From Phialophora verrucosa (lineage: Eukaryota > Ascomycota > Eurotiomycetes > Chaetothyriales > Herpotrichiellaceae), in contig MSED01000015.1 of NCBI GenBank assembly GCA_002099365.1, positions 2,356,001 through 2,420,000 of the forward strand: a DNA stretch of 64,000 bases, in the 5' to 3' direction. Of this stretch, positions 20,762 through 30,412 are shown piece by piece. How positions within the stretch are numbered: position 1 is the first letter of the stretch; every line of letters starts with the position of its first letter. The notes under the pieces are model-generated. The model did not search any database, was not told the origin of the DNA, and saw only the letters and a list, made by a program, of their open reading frames with translations. The position numbers were made by a program, and so were the translations under genes.

Positions 20762-21982
20762 TCACTTCATGGAGCGAAGGACCTCGGCGTACCAGACATC
20801 GGATTCTCGTCCTCTTGCTCTTGTTCCCGAAGATTGATGGGAAGTCATGCGCATGATTCCATCTTCCTCGTCGACGGCTTTTGTGGATGAAGACGACGCT
20901 TCGAGGCTGGGGTGATCATTGTGGTTGTGGTCGTCTTCTTTGATGTGCTCTACTATGCCTTTGTAGCTTGGATTCCACCGGGTAGGCTGATCCATTGGTG
21001 ATACTCCTCCCTGCACCTCTGTTGGCCCTCGCCCGGGTATCACGTCCGTGTCAATGGCCTCTAGCGCATTTGACCTATGAGTCGCATTGCCGTTGACAAG
21101 GTCAACCAGTTTGGAGAGGATGTTGAGTTCAAGTTTCAGCTTGACGCTGTAGAAAAATCCCTTGAGGCTCTCCTGATAGAGTTGATAATGTAGGAACTGC
21201 AGGGCGACGATCACAATCTACATAGAAAGGCGTCAATCAATGCTCGTCCAGGTCAAATTCTAAAACGGTCGGGGGCCACTCACGTCCATGGAAATAATAA
21301 TGATGTTAATGGCGAAAAGCTGCCAGATTACCCTCCGCGTTTGAGCCTTCGAAATGACATTGAGAAACATGATGGCCTTCCAGAGATACAGTCCCGAGAT
21401 GGCAAGTTCTTGCACACTGATGACGATCAATTGGATCTGCTCGATGTAGTAATAGCCCTCGAAGAACGCCGGTCGGTCTGCATACGTGGAGCCGAAGTCC
21501 AGGACTATCACGGTGGGGAGGATGGTGGCGCTGACCGTGATGATCATCCACTTTACGGATTGGAGGATCACGACGTTGTCCAACACCAAGTTGAGGCGCG
21601 AGTACAGGACAAGAGACTGGCATGCGATCATAGACAGCCAGCCGATGTCGAGGATCGTCTTGCCCAACCAGAGGACGCCGAGGTCGAAGTACGTCAGCAG
21701 GATGCCCGTCGCGTAGCAGAAGACGCCGAAATTGCAGACACACAGGCTCCAGAAGTATAGGCCCTTCCATCTCTTAAACGTCGACACAACTAGGAGGACC
21801 ATTTCGAGGGCATTGTACAGCGCCAACGCCACCGACAGGGTCACGATGACCGAGTCGGCTGAGTATTCGCCGGTGAAGGAGTTTTTCTCGACCGCTGTTT
21901 CGTAATGGTCGTGGCTGGAGCGCTCGATAAGGCGGTAGCCAGGGAAGTCCATTTTCGAGGTGTCATCGGAGCGTCGTTTCAT
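20762..21982 (-). CDS. Multi-pass membrane protein, DUF7703-like
   Basis: Exons 21284-21982 and 20762-21217, with a 66-nt intron (GTGAGT...TATGTAG), give 384 aa. After a ~40-residue cytosolic or luminal N-terminus there are about seven hydrophobic helices, including LSVALALYNALEMVLLVVSTF, GLYFWSLCVCNFGVFCYATG and KWMIITVSATILPTVIV. The pattern Y/N-A-L-E-M, then FKRWKGLYFWSL, is typical of the fungal integral-membrane family catalogued as DUF7703. The C-terminal ~140 residues are hydrophilic, acidic and Ser/His rich. Seven helices with a cytosolic tail suggest a receptor-like topology, but no ligand or G-protein signature is visible. Function is unknown. Confidence 0.82.
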
Positions 21983-23621
21983 ACACGAGAGGAAAAGGAC
22001 ATGGATGGAGACATGGAGAGCGATGACTTGAGGTGATCACTGCTCGAATTCAGGATCCGGCACTGTTTTCTGTACTGCCTGCTCCGTAGTGCTGGGCTGG
22101 GAGACGGTGATCGAGACAAGAGCGGCAGCAAGGTCACGCGTGGGTGCTGGACGACGATCCGATAGCTATCAATCGCTCACCTGTGTGCTACCCTGGGTCG
22201 CAGGGCTGAAATCGGGAAGTGAGTGCGCCCGGGCATGGCGTTGCATGGCAAGGCACCACGAAGATAAGGCTAACGCTCATGGCTTCCTCAGTTTTCCAAT
22301 GAGTTGATCGTGACTAGCGAACCTTCGTGTGAGCTCTGAGAGCCAGGAAATGAGGGGGGCCTCGGGCGGAGCAGTCAATCAACTTGGCGTTCGTATCCCG
22401 GTGTCGACGCCCATTAGAGGAGCTTGCGAGGAGCTTGCGAGGAGTTATCGGCTCGCCCAACCTCCAAACGCTCGGAAGGGTGTCCGGTCTTGAGCTCGCC
22501 AGTGATACCTGTCTCAATAGTCCACCGCAGCTGCCCCAGTGCGTGTATGCTCCAAGGTATTTATTAGTCAGTCTGTCCATCGCTTCATCACCAGTCATCT
22601 TTGCTCATTATGGTTGCAGATGCTTTAGCAGAATTCGTGCTCGAGGCGACATCAATGATCTGAAAGTTGACCTGGAGAGTCGCAGGGCCACATCTGTTGA
22701 CCTTGGCATGCTTACTTGTGATACTGACGCCAGCATTCTTCAGCACCACGGATGTCGTCCTTGGATTGAACAGTCCATCGAAATTACAATGAGGGCGGAC
22801 TGGATGTCGGAATTTGAGCGACGACCGTCTGCTTCATCGCATTAAGATTAGGTGTGAGTAGAGCCTCCACCGATTGTAGCTCCTGCTTCTTCAATCGACC
22901 ACCCACACTAGCCACTGTCAAGGTGTTGTGCACGAAGCGGTCTTTGATTGATCTCCCCCGTTCCTTTTAGTAAATGGTGGTCGACTAAACTAAACTGTAG
23001 GTCGATAGAGTTGTGCGGATCTAAGGATACAGAAAATAAAGACAAGTACACGCCGTTTTAATGAGGTAGATATATTACTATTGATACGTAGCAATGTTGG
23101 CGAGGTTAGTAGGGGAGTTCACACTGCGCAAAATAGACATCGCAATGGAGGGATTGTTAGAACAGGGAATGGGACTTTGATTGAATGAGAGGTCCACTGG
23201 GCGTCAGATAATGTGAATAGTGATGGCTGCCGTGGTCGTTAACAGGGAGTCTGTAGATGTGACTGGGTGCTGTACCAAGAGTGCCGCTCTGTGGTGCATG
23301 GCAGACCTCATCTAGTGTGATTGGGAGTGGCGATTGGTAGGAATGGTTACATGAATTTAGCATGGGAAAACAGCTCCATAGAAGACAAATAAGCATGGTA
23401 GAACGGTTCGAAGACTGCTGGATTCACAGCGGTGACTGAAGAGATTGAAGATAAGAGCAAGGTTTCTCACTAAAGGTTTCTCTGATGGCTGAAACTGTCA
23501 GGTAGGTTCTAAGATCTTGAGAAGACGAGAAATGCACCGCTTCGTGAAGGAAACGTGGTCAGTGAGTAGTAGGCGATTCACAGAGTCTCTGACCTGCAGT
23601 CGTCACCTTGCTAACCCCAAT
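21983..23621. other. Intergenic with one copy of a diverged direct repeat
   Basis: About 1.6 kb with no convincing gene. The segment 23272-23337 matches 24420-24485 without gaps at 53 of 66 positions. A tandem GAGGAGCTTGC pair occurs at about 22419-22441. Everything else is unassigned. Confidence 0.45.
23272..23337 (-). repeat. Diverged direct repeat, copy A
   Basis: 66 bp aligned without gaps to 24420-24485, with 13 mismatches. On the minus strand both copies encode related peptides (QSPLPITLDEVC here, QSPLPMTLDEGC there, then LGTA), so they probably descend from one coding sequence. The two copies flank the hydrolase relic at 23622-24055. Confidence 0.6.
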
Positions 23622-24055
23622 CTAGGCTGTTCCATCGACGCGTGGAGCAATAATAGGCAGTAGAAGAGACGATGTTGTCTCACCACCTGTATAATTCGTC
23701 GTCTTTCCACCAAGCTTCTCCACTGGTCTGTCGTACGGATCGTTGTGCAGGAACGGTCCACTGCCTTGGACACCCACGCCTCATTCAATCCATCAGGTAC
23801 TTCTCATTCGAAGTCTTTGCCTGCAATTTGAAGTGACATCGTAAAGCCTCCAGGCAGGATAATGCAGGTTAACCAAAGCTCAATGTCCAATTCATATGTC
23901 TTTCCCGGTTCCAATGGTTGTTCTTCGTCATGGGTGTGATATGGTCGATATGGCTTTAACAATTTAGTGTCAACTTTGCGGTGCGAGGCTCTAAGGCATC
24001 CCTGGGGCAAAGGAGTGTGGGGGTCAATTACGCCTTGAACGTCGACCCGGCACTC
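23622..24055 (-). pseudogene. CocE/NonD acyl-hydrolase C-terminal domain relic
   Basis: Reading from 24055 downward, one frame gives VQGVIDPHTPLPQGCLRASH, LLKPYRPYHTHDEEQPLEPG, YELDIELW and LQIAGKDFE, then a TGA stop. After a frame change, GSGPFLHNDPYDRPVEKLGG, KTTNYTGGETTSSLLLPIIA and a final TAG follow. These are consecutive blocks of the jelly-roll C-terminal domain of X-Pro dipeptidyl-peptidase-like (CocE/NonD) hydrolases. The internal stop, the frameshift and the complete absence of the upstream alpha/beta-hydrolase catalytic core show that the gene is dead and 5'-truncated. Intact relatives hydrolyse ester or amide bonds of small substrates. No functional copy lies in the window. Confidence 0.8.
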
Positions 24056-24641
24056 TGCACAACATGGATGCGAGTGCAAGCAAGCTCTAGGAGGACAAAA
24101 GGCTCTGCTCACTGTCTGGGCTCGTCCTGGCTCGGCTTGATGAACAATGTAAATGTGACATAGAGTTGTGGTCATACTTCATATCCCATCCTATTATGTT
24201 TTGCGGCTACCAGCCATTACCTTGATATTATATTATTGTTGGGGGAAGAAGTCATGAACCGGAGTGTCGTAGTCAACGACAGGGACAATATTAAGCGGGC
24301 AGAGAATGATTAGTCATACAGAGGTGAAGGGCTTGGCGAAGTGCGTCTGGTGCACAAAATGCGTCTCCGTACTGCGGAACAACCTTCATCCGAGCATCAC
24401 GTCATGTCTTTGATTCGCCGTACCAAGAGTGCGGATGTGCTGCGCAGGGCAGCCCTCATCCAGAGTCATTGGGAGGGGCGACTGGCACGGGAGATCCCGT
24501 GGACTCAAACTGGCCCTACCATCAACTGCCTCTTCCTCCTCTTTAAGATTATAGAGTGTGGCCTCCTCCGCGCCGACGAAACACCCGCCGAGTTCAACGA
24601 GCGGATCCAACAAGCTTACCATCTCTATCTAAACGAGCGCG
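24056..24641. other. Intergenic upstream of RVS161, with repeat copy B
   Basis: Holds the second copy of the 66-bp diverged repeat (24420-24485). The rest presumably contains the RVS161 promoter. No upstream catalytic part of the neighbouring hydrolase relic can be found here. Confidence 0.45.
24420..24485 (-). repeat. Diverged direct repeat, copy B
   Basis: Partner of 23272-23337, same orientation, about 1.15 kb apart, 13 mismatches over 66 ungapped positions. It could be one of two decayed flanking repeats of a lost element, or a tandem-gene remnant. Confidence 0.6.
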
Positions 24642-25597
24642 ATGTCGTGGGCCGGCTTCAAAAAGGGCGTCAACCGGGCGACGACCCAGGTGATGATGAA
24701 AACCGGCCAGGTGGAGAGGACCAACGACCGGGACTACGAGGTCGAGGAGAGGTGAGCCTGAGCTGACCTGAAGACGAACTCACCCATGGCTGACCGCGAC
24801 CCTACAGACGCTACAGAACCATGGAATCAGCAGCGAACCGCCTGCAAAAGGAAGCGAAGGGATATCTGGACAGCCTGCGAGGTGAGCTTACACTCATTCA
24901 ACCGTGAGGCCCCGAGACTGACTGCGCCTCTGCTGTAGCAATGACCGCCTCCCAGATGAGAATCGCCGAGACGATCGACGCATTCTACGGCGACGCTGGT
25001 ACTAAAGATGGAGTCTCCCGATCATACAAACAGGCCGTCGAAGATTTGGACGCCGAAACCATCAAGGCACTCGATGGCCCCTACAGGTATGGCTGGCTGT
25101 CGTGCAGTCCTCTCACTTCCGCCTCACTGACCGACCGGAACAGAGCAACTGTCCTCGAACCGATCTCCCGCTTCTGCGCTTACTTTCCCGACATCAATGA
25201 GTGCATCAAGAAGCGAAACAACAAGCTCCTTGACTACGACTCCATGCGCTCCAAGGTCAAGAAACTGGTGGAAAAGCCCGACAAGGATGTGACCAAACTC
25301 CCGCGTGCAGAGCGAGAAGCCGACATGGCCAAGCAAGCATACGAACAACTCAACGAGCAGCTCTTCACCGAACTTCCGCAACTCATCGATCTCCGTGTCC
25401 CGTACCTCGACCCAAGCTTTGAAGCCCTTGTCAAGATCCAGCTCAGATTCTGTGCAGAAGCATACAGTCGCATGGCACAGGTTCAGCAGTATTTGGATCC
25501 TGAAACCAGAGACCAGTATGCCCGTGGCGACTTGGATAATCGCGTCGAGCAGGTCCTTTCAGAAATCAGAGATCTGACCATTGCTGGAACGGTCTAA
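24642..25597 (+). CDS. RVS161: BAR-domain protein Rvs161/Hob3 (amphiphysin-like)
   Basis: Exons 24642-24751, 24808-24881, 24939-25086 and 25144-25597 (introns 56, 57 and 57 nt) give 261 aa, the usual Rvs161 length. The start MSWAGFKKGVNRATTQVMM, the EVEERRYRTME junction across intron 1 and LDSLRAMTASQMRIAETIDAF across intron 2 are near-invariant in fungal Rvs161/Hob3. The whole protein is one N-BAR domain with an amphipathic N-terminal helix and no SH3 domain. It dimerises with Rvs167 to bend membranes at endocytic sites and helps actin patch and cell-fusion functions. Intron 3 is a multiple of three and contains no stop, so a naive frame reads through it; family alignment (GPYRATVLEPISRF) shows it must be removed. 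Confidence 0.95.
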
Positions 25598-26058
25598 GCC
25601 CAGTTCCTGCATTAACGCTTTTCTCACACACCAATTCTGCACTTGCGTTGCTTTTTTTCAATCCGACTACAAACTACGCTCAACCCAACAACCAACTTCT
25701 ACAGGAATGCTTTCATGAGCTGGATGGATGGAATGATGGAGTGGAATAGGGACGAAAGTGCTCACCGCAGTGGATCGGAGTGGTCTGCTCGCCCACTCAG
25801 GGCATCAAAGCATAGCGTTGGCGTTACTATGGCGTGCACAGAGCACACAACCGAGAGCTAGACAGCATTCCACTAATCAGTTACAAGGCTGAGCGACACC
25901 ACCGAGAGATGACACGCTCTCATAATATCATAGTGCTTCAAGAACAAAAGCCACCAGTTCCAGTATTCCTGCATTGCCGTTTTATGTATATGCTTCCATA
26001 GCCGGCCAGTAAAGCAAACCGTGCTCCCCCTCGACGGAAAAAGGACGACATTCACAGG
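25598..26058. other. Convergent 3' region, RVS161 / ETFB
   Basis: 461 bp between facing stop codons. No feature seen beyond presumed 3' untranslated regions. Confidence 0.5.
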
Positions 26059-26967
26059 CTAGATTGCACCCAGCTCCTTCAACTTCGCAATCATGCCATC
26101 CACATCCTCGACCTTCCCACCACCCTGTCTGACGGGCGGTTCCTCAACCTTGATGGTCTTCAACCTTGGGGTCCCATCAACGCCATAATCGCCCAGCGAC
26201 TTCTTCTCCAACTTTTTCTTCTTTGCCTTCATGATGTTTGGCAGACTCGCGTACCGCGGCTCGTTGAGCCGCAGATCCGTCGTGATTATCATCGGCAACT
26301 TTGCCTTCAGCGTCTCCGACCCGCCGTCGACCTCTCTTTCCACGGTGACGGTGTCGTTCTCGATTGAGACCTTGCTCGCCTGCGTCGCCTGCGGCCAGTT
26401 CAACAGGCCCGCAAGCATCTGCCCTGTCTGGCCACTATCATCGTCAATGGCCTGCTTCCCCAGAATAATCAGATTGCTGTTCTCCTTCTCGGCGATTGCC
26501 TTCAACAGCTTCGCCACACCGAGTGGCTCGAGAGGCTTATCTTCCGGCACGTCGACGTGGATGCTCCGGTCCGCACCCATGGCCATGGCCGTGCGTAGCG
26601 TGTCTGCGCATTTTGCGGGGCCGGCGGACACGGCGAGGATCTCCTCGACGGGGGACTTGCGCTCTCGTAGCCGCACGGCTTCTTCGATAGAGAGTTCGTC
26701 GAAGGGGTTGAGCGAGTGTTTGACGCCCGAGGTTTCGACACCCGTGCGGTCGGACCTCACGCGCGGTTTGACCTGGTCGGTAGAGCATTGGTGAGTATAA
26801 GCTGACGGAAAGCCAGAGTGCCGTCGCAGGCGAAGCGCGTCCGACAGACAGAGAAGAGAACGAGAAAAGAAGAGGGACAAGAGCACTGAAGGAAGATAGT
26901 ATTGTAAACTCACAGCATAGTCAATGACCCTCTTGACGGGGACCAATATCCGTAACTTGGACGACAT
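26059..26967 (-). CDS. ETFB: Electron transfer flavoprotein beta subunit
   Basis: Exons 26914-26967 and 26059-26772, split by a 141-nt intron (GTGAGT...CGACCAG), give 255 aa, the standard ETF-beta length. The protein begins MSSKLRILVPVKRVIDYA and continues VKPRVRSD across the junction. NPFDELSIEEAVRLRE, the AMP-binding segment ILGKQAIDDDSGQTGQMLAG and the ETF-alpha interaction helix LPNIMKAKKKKLEKK are all present. It forms the mitochondrial matrix ETF heterodimer that carries electrons from acyl-CoA and other dehydrogenases to ETF-ubiquinone oxidoreductase. The intron is a multiple of three, so an unspliced frame appears open; the intron segment has no family similarity. An ATG 24 nt upstream is possible but adds non-conserved residues. 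Confidence 0.95.
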   Translation of the reverse strand: MSSKLRILVPVKRVIDYAVSLQYYLPSVLLSLFFSRSLLCLSDALRLRRHSGFPSAYTHQCSTDQVKPRVRSDRTGVETSGVKHSLNPFDELSIEEAVRLRERKSPVEEILAVSAGPAKCADTLRTAMAMGADRSIHVDVPEDKPLEPLGVAKLLKAIAEKENSNLIILGKQAIDDDSGQTGQMLAGLLNWPQATQASKVSIENDTVTVEREVDGGSETLKAKLPMIITTDLRLNEPRYASLPNIMKAKKKKLEKKSLGDYGVDGTPRLKTIKVEEPPVRQGGGKVEDVDGMIAKLKELGAI

Positions 26968-27475
26968 GTTGCGCTCTGTTGTCCCGGACACTCCTCAAGT
27001 AAACTCCCAAGGACGAATACAATATGTACCAGCCGGTCAACGCATCCGACGCTCGAATCGATTCCTTCCTCGTGTACGCTTACAACCGGGAAGCTGCAGA
27101 TATAAGAGAGAGATAGAGCTAGAGGGAGAGAGAGAGATCCGAGCTGAGTTGTCGCCAACTTGAGAACCTAAGAACTTAGGAAAGATCTAAATCCAAGCTC
27201 CTACCCTTCGAGATCCCGCAATCGGAGAACGAAACCGAAGACTCGACAGCCTCGGGCGGGTAGCATCGGTGACGGCATCAACTCGGCCATCTCTAGGTGC
27301 TGTCCCTGGAGCCCGAATACGGCAGGTTCCCCGACGCAAAGCTTGGCAAGCGCCAAGCCCACAGGTTGGTGCGAAATTTCGGGAACATGACACCCCAACG
27401 CCGGTTAGATGTAGTCGAAGCTCACGACCAATTCCTCTACCAAAGCACAACTCGGTCTCGAACTAAGAAGTCAAG
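26968..27475. promoter_or_regulatory. Divergent promoter region, ETFB / RPL39
   Basis: 508 bp between the divergent start codons of a mitochondrial flavoprotein and a ribosomal protein gene. It contains a purine tract of repeated GAGA units at about 27105-27140. No defined transcription-factor site was recognised with confidence. Confidence 0.4.
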
Positions 27476-28045
27476 ATGCCGGTACGTTACCCTACAGTAC
27501 TCCTGTTTATCGGTCTTGACGATCGAGGAACAACATCGATGGCCTCTCGTCGAGAAAACATCCCTTGAGCCTCCAAAGCCAATTCACCCCTCCTCTCCCT
27601 CGTTCGAATCTTGCCTGCCCATCTCAGTTGGCGAACTGACTAACCGGGACAAATGCATATAGAGCCACAAATCTTTCCGCACGAAGCAGAAGCTCGCGAG
27701 GGCGCAGAAGCAGAACCGTCCTATCCCGCAGTGGATCCGTCTGAGGACCGGGAATACCATTAGGTGAGTCGCTCGTCGTCGCCTTCGTCGTCATCACCAT
27801 CCTCATACAAGTGCGAACGCGACCTACACGTTTGAGAAAGGCCTGGAAAGAAAGAGCTGGATCAACCACCTCGACGCACCGTGGGAGAGAGATGCACAGT
27901 TCGGCCGGAGATTGGACTCGAGATCCCACAACTTCATCCTCCCCCCCCAATCTGGCGGGAACTGATATGCTGACGTTCGTGCGTCTTCGTCAACAGATAC
28001 AATGCGAAGCGGAGACATTGGCGCAAGACCAGAATCGGCATCTAA
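27476..28045 (+). CDS. RPL39: 60S ribosomal protein eL39
   Basis: Exons 27476-27481, 27663-27763 and 27997-28045 give 51 aa: MP, then SHKSFRTKQKLARAQKQNRP, IPQWIRLRTGNTIR and YNAKRRHWRKTRIGI. This is the canonical length and sequence of eL39, a basic peptide lining the ribosome exit tunnel. Exon 1 holds only ATG CCG. The introns are 181 and 233 nt, long for this window, and both donors are strong (GTACGT, GTGAGT). Fungal ribosomal-protein introns sometimes host small nucleolar RNAs or regulatory elements, but I did not recognise C/D or H/ACA boxes here. The gene is too short and split to be seen as an open frame. Confidence 0.95.
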
Positions 28046-28858
28046 ATGACTCGGGACTCGGACCCGGACTCACTCCGCCACTTCCAGGCCGATCAGATCT
28101 CGACTTCCAACCACATTCAATATCAATGCAACTGCAGAATTTGCGACATTTGGTGCTGACGGGGCGGAGGAAGGCTGAATCCACGGAATTGGTCAGATGA
28201 GGATGGAGGTTGAAGGTCGGATGTGAGCATGGTTCTGGGACCCTTCTGCTAGCATTAGGTGGACGTGGTCAATTTCGCTGTGCATCAAGTCACGAGGTCG
28301 AACTGCTGGAATGGAATGGCGAAGACTAGAGCAACTCCGAGATATGCCATGGCGTGAATGTCTCAGGCGATGACCTAGCCATGAACATGCAATGAAAAGA
28401 AACTCAACCTGAAAGCTCTCTTTTTGTACCATTATCATTCCATTTTCTTTGGTGAGAATAATGTGACGTGAGAATTGGAGGGCTGTAGGGAAACGACCGT
28501 GTCCGCTATCGCATGTTTACGTGAGTAACTTATGTGGTCGGCGATAGTAAACTGCAAGGGCCTGTGCCACTTTTCACCCGCCTGCTGGCAGCATGCATTG
28601 TCCATTCCAGCGCGGACAAACCCCGAGTGGGCGTCAATCGTATTCCAGACCGCCGGTCGTGTGAGTCGTGCAGTCGTCACTTCCAAGTCTCACTCCCACC
28701 AAACAAACGGCCACTCCAGTGCGCACCGCATGATGCCTGGCTGTCAAAACGCCCGTCAACGCCACTTCCTGTAGATGCAATCCCGAGAATATTCGACAAG
28801 CTGCTCATCGGCTGTGAAACAGTTAGCAGCGTGGACTCTATGAGGAGGGATTTGCCGC
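28046..28858. other. Convergent 3' region, RPL39 / SKP1
   Basis: 813 bp between facing stop codons, longer than needed for 3' ends. Frames of 80-126 codons occur on both strands but none shows a domain or conserved start. Nothing else recognised. Confidence 0.45.
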
Positions 28859-29410
28859 TTACTCTTCGGCCCACTCGTTCTCCCGGCGGATCTGATCCTC
28901 CTCCTCAGGAGTGAAGTCGTTCTGAATGTTAAAGGTTTTCCGGATCTCCTCAGGTGACTTCCCCTTGATCATGTTCGCGACAGTCTTGCAGCCAACGTCC
29001 AGGAGGGCCTTGATATCGAGATAGTTTGCTGCGAGGATGATCTCGAACAGCATTTCCTGATCGACCTGCATGAACTTCTGGTCCCACTCCTCGATGTCCG
29101 TAGTCTTCTTGCGGGAGTCGGAGTCATCTTCGTTCGACGCGGGGGGATCGTGCTTGTGGTGGGTGCACCACTCAATGACCTTTTTCAGGACCGCGGCATT
29201 GACATTGGGAATGGGAATAGCCTCTTCCATGGCATCTTCACCAAGATCGCCAACCATGTTCTTGATGAGGACAGACTTTTCGGCGACGTCTCGATCTGGG
29301 ATCCGTGAGCTTTAGTTGGCGCAAGAGCGCTAGAAGAAGTACTTACCGACAGTGATGTCTTCGCCATCGGAGCTCTGCAACATGAGTTTCTTGGAGTTTT
29401 CGGAAGACAT
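28859..29410 (-). CDS. SKP1: SCF ubiquitin ligase subunit Skp1
   Basis: Exons 29347-29410 and 28859-29295 with a 51-nt intron give 166 aa. The BTB/POZ-like N-terminus (KKLMLQSSDGEDITVDRDVAEKS) leads to IPIPNVNAAVLKKVIEWCTHH. An acidic loop (ASNEDDSDSRKK) follows, then the F-box-binding C-terminus (MLFEIILAANYLDIKALLDVGC, SPEEIRKTFNIQNDFTPEEE, ending ENEWAEE). Skp1 links cullin 1 to F-box proteins in SCF ligases and also serves kinetochores and V-ATPase assembly. Asp22 is encoded across the intron (G|AT). ATG 29410 gives the conserved N-terminus. A 111-codon open frame ends 5 nt upstream of this start on the same strand (see findings). Confidence 0.96.
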
Positions 29411-30412
29411 GTCGACTAAGGACTTTGTCTGATCAGTGAGAGAGTGCGGGGTGTTGTTGATGACTGTGGTGAGGATGGGTCAATTTCAGTGTCCGAGAAG
29501 AGGTTTGGCAGAGAAAAGTACAGATGAAGTGTCACAAGGAATGAAGATATATCCTGTGGGGTGAAAGACCGATCAATATCCAAGAAGACAGGCGGTTGTG
29601 AAAGAAGGTGGAATGGCTGTGGCGGGAGGCCTGCGGCCATGGGACGCAAGCGGCGCTTGCCAAGCTCCTTCTTTGTAGCCTTGCCCTGCCTTCCTGACAA
29701 AGCCCTCAATCTTTCCTTTCCAGACAACGAGAGTTTGTTGGCAGGTGCCATCGCGCCCGCTTTAGAGTTCAAGGGAAAATCGAAATGAGGAATCACTCAC
29801 TTGAAAGCTGCTACGTATGAGCTGTATCTGAGAAGTCGCAAAGTTCGAAGTTCTTGGAAGTGCAAGTTTGGAAGTGTCGGGTGACGGAGCAGTGTAGTTT
29901 TGTATTTAGAGGGTCGTTGGCAGTCGTTCCTTTTGTCGCAAAGTAACTATCGCTTAACTCGCAAGAGTCTGTCCGTGAAGAGTGTCACCTTCGCCTCGCG
30001 GCAAACTGTATAACAATAGAATCAGTCAATCTCGCAGTGACAACAGATGTCACGTTACCTGACGTCATCTGTAAGGAATTCGGCGCAATCTGAAGAGAGG
30101 CCAACTTACAACAATCTCACTTCAGGCTACGATAACATCCTCCGCTCTCTGCCCTAGCCCAGCGCTTGTATTTCTAGTCGCGTATACAGTCAAGGCTGTC
30201 TGCCTGCCATTCGTGTCCTTTCCTCCGCCGCCGTCGCAGGCCCATCATCTCCTTCGCACTTCGCCATCCGCAAGTGACGCGTCTCAAGACGCGCTCACAC
30301 AGCAACCATCACAATTGAGAATGAGTCGGAGGGAGTGGATGACAATCCGTACAACATCAAGAATAATGACACAGTTCAAGCCACATCCGGCACGGTGAAC
30401 GCAGCGCAAAGC
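29411..30412. promoter_or_regulatory. Divergent promoter region, SKP1 / SMP3
   Basis: About 1 kb between divergent starts. The SKP1 side carries an ATG-started 111-codon frame (29751 down to 29416), which could be leader sequence, intron or a true upstream ORF. The SMP3 side is open in frame back to a TGA near 30275 without another ATG, so ATG 30413 is the SMP3 start. Confidence 0.4.

Noticed and set aside
24341..24766. 141-codon frame (+) overlapping the RVS161 start
   Set aside because: It reads through the RVS161 first exon in the wrong frame and into its intron; the upstream part corresponds to repeat copy B.
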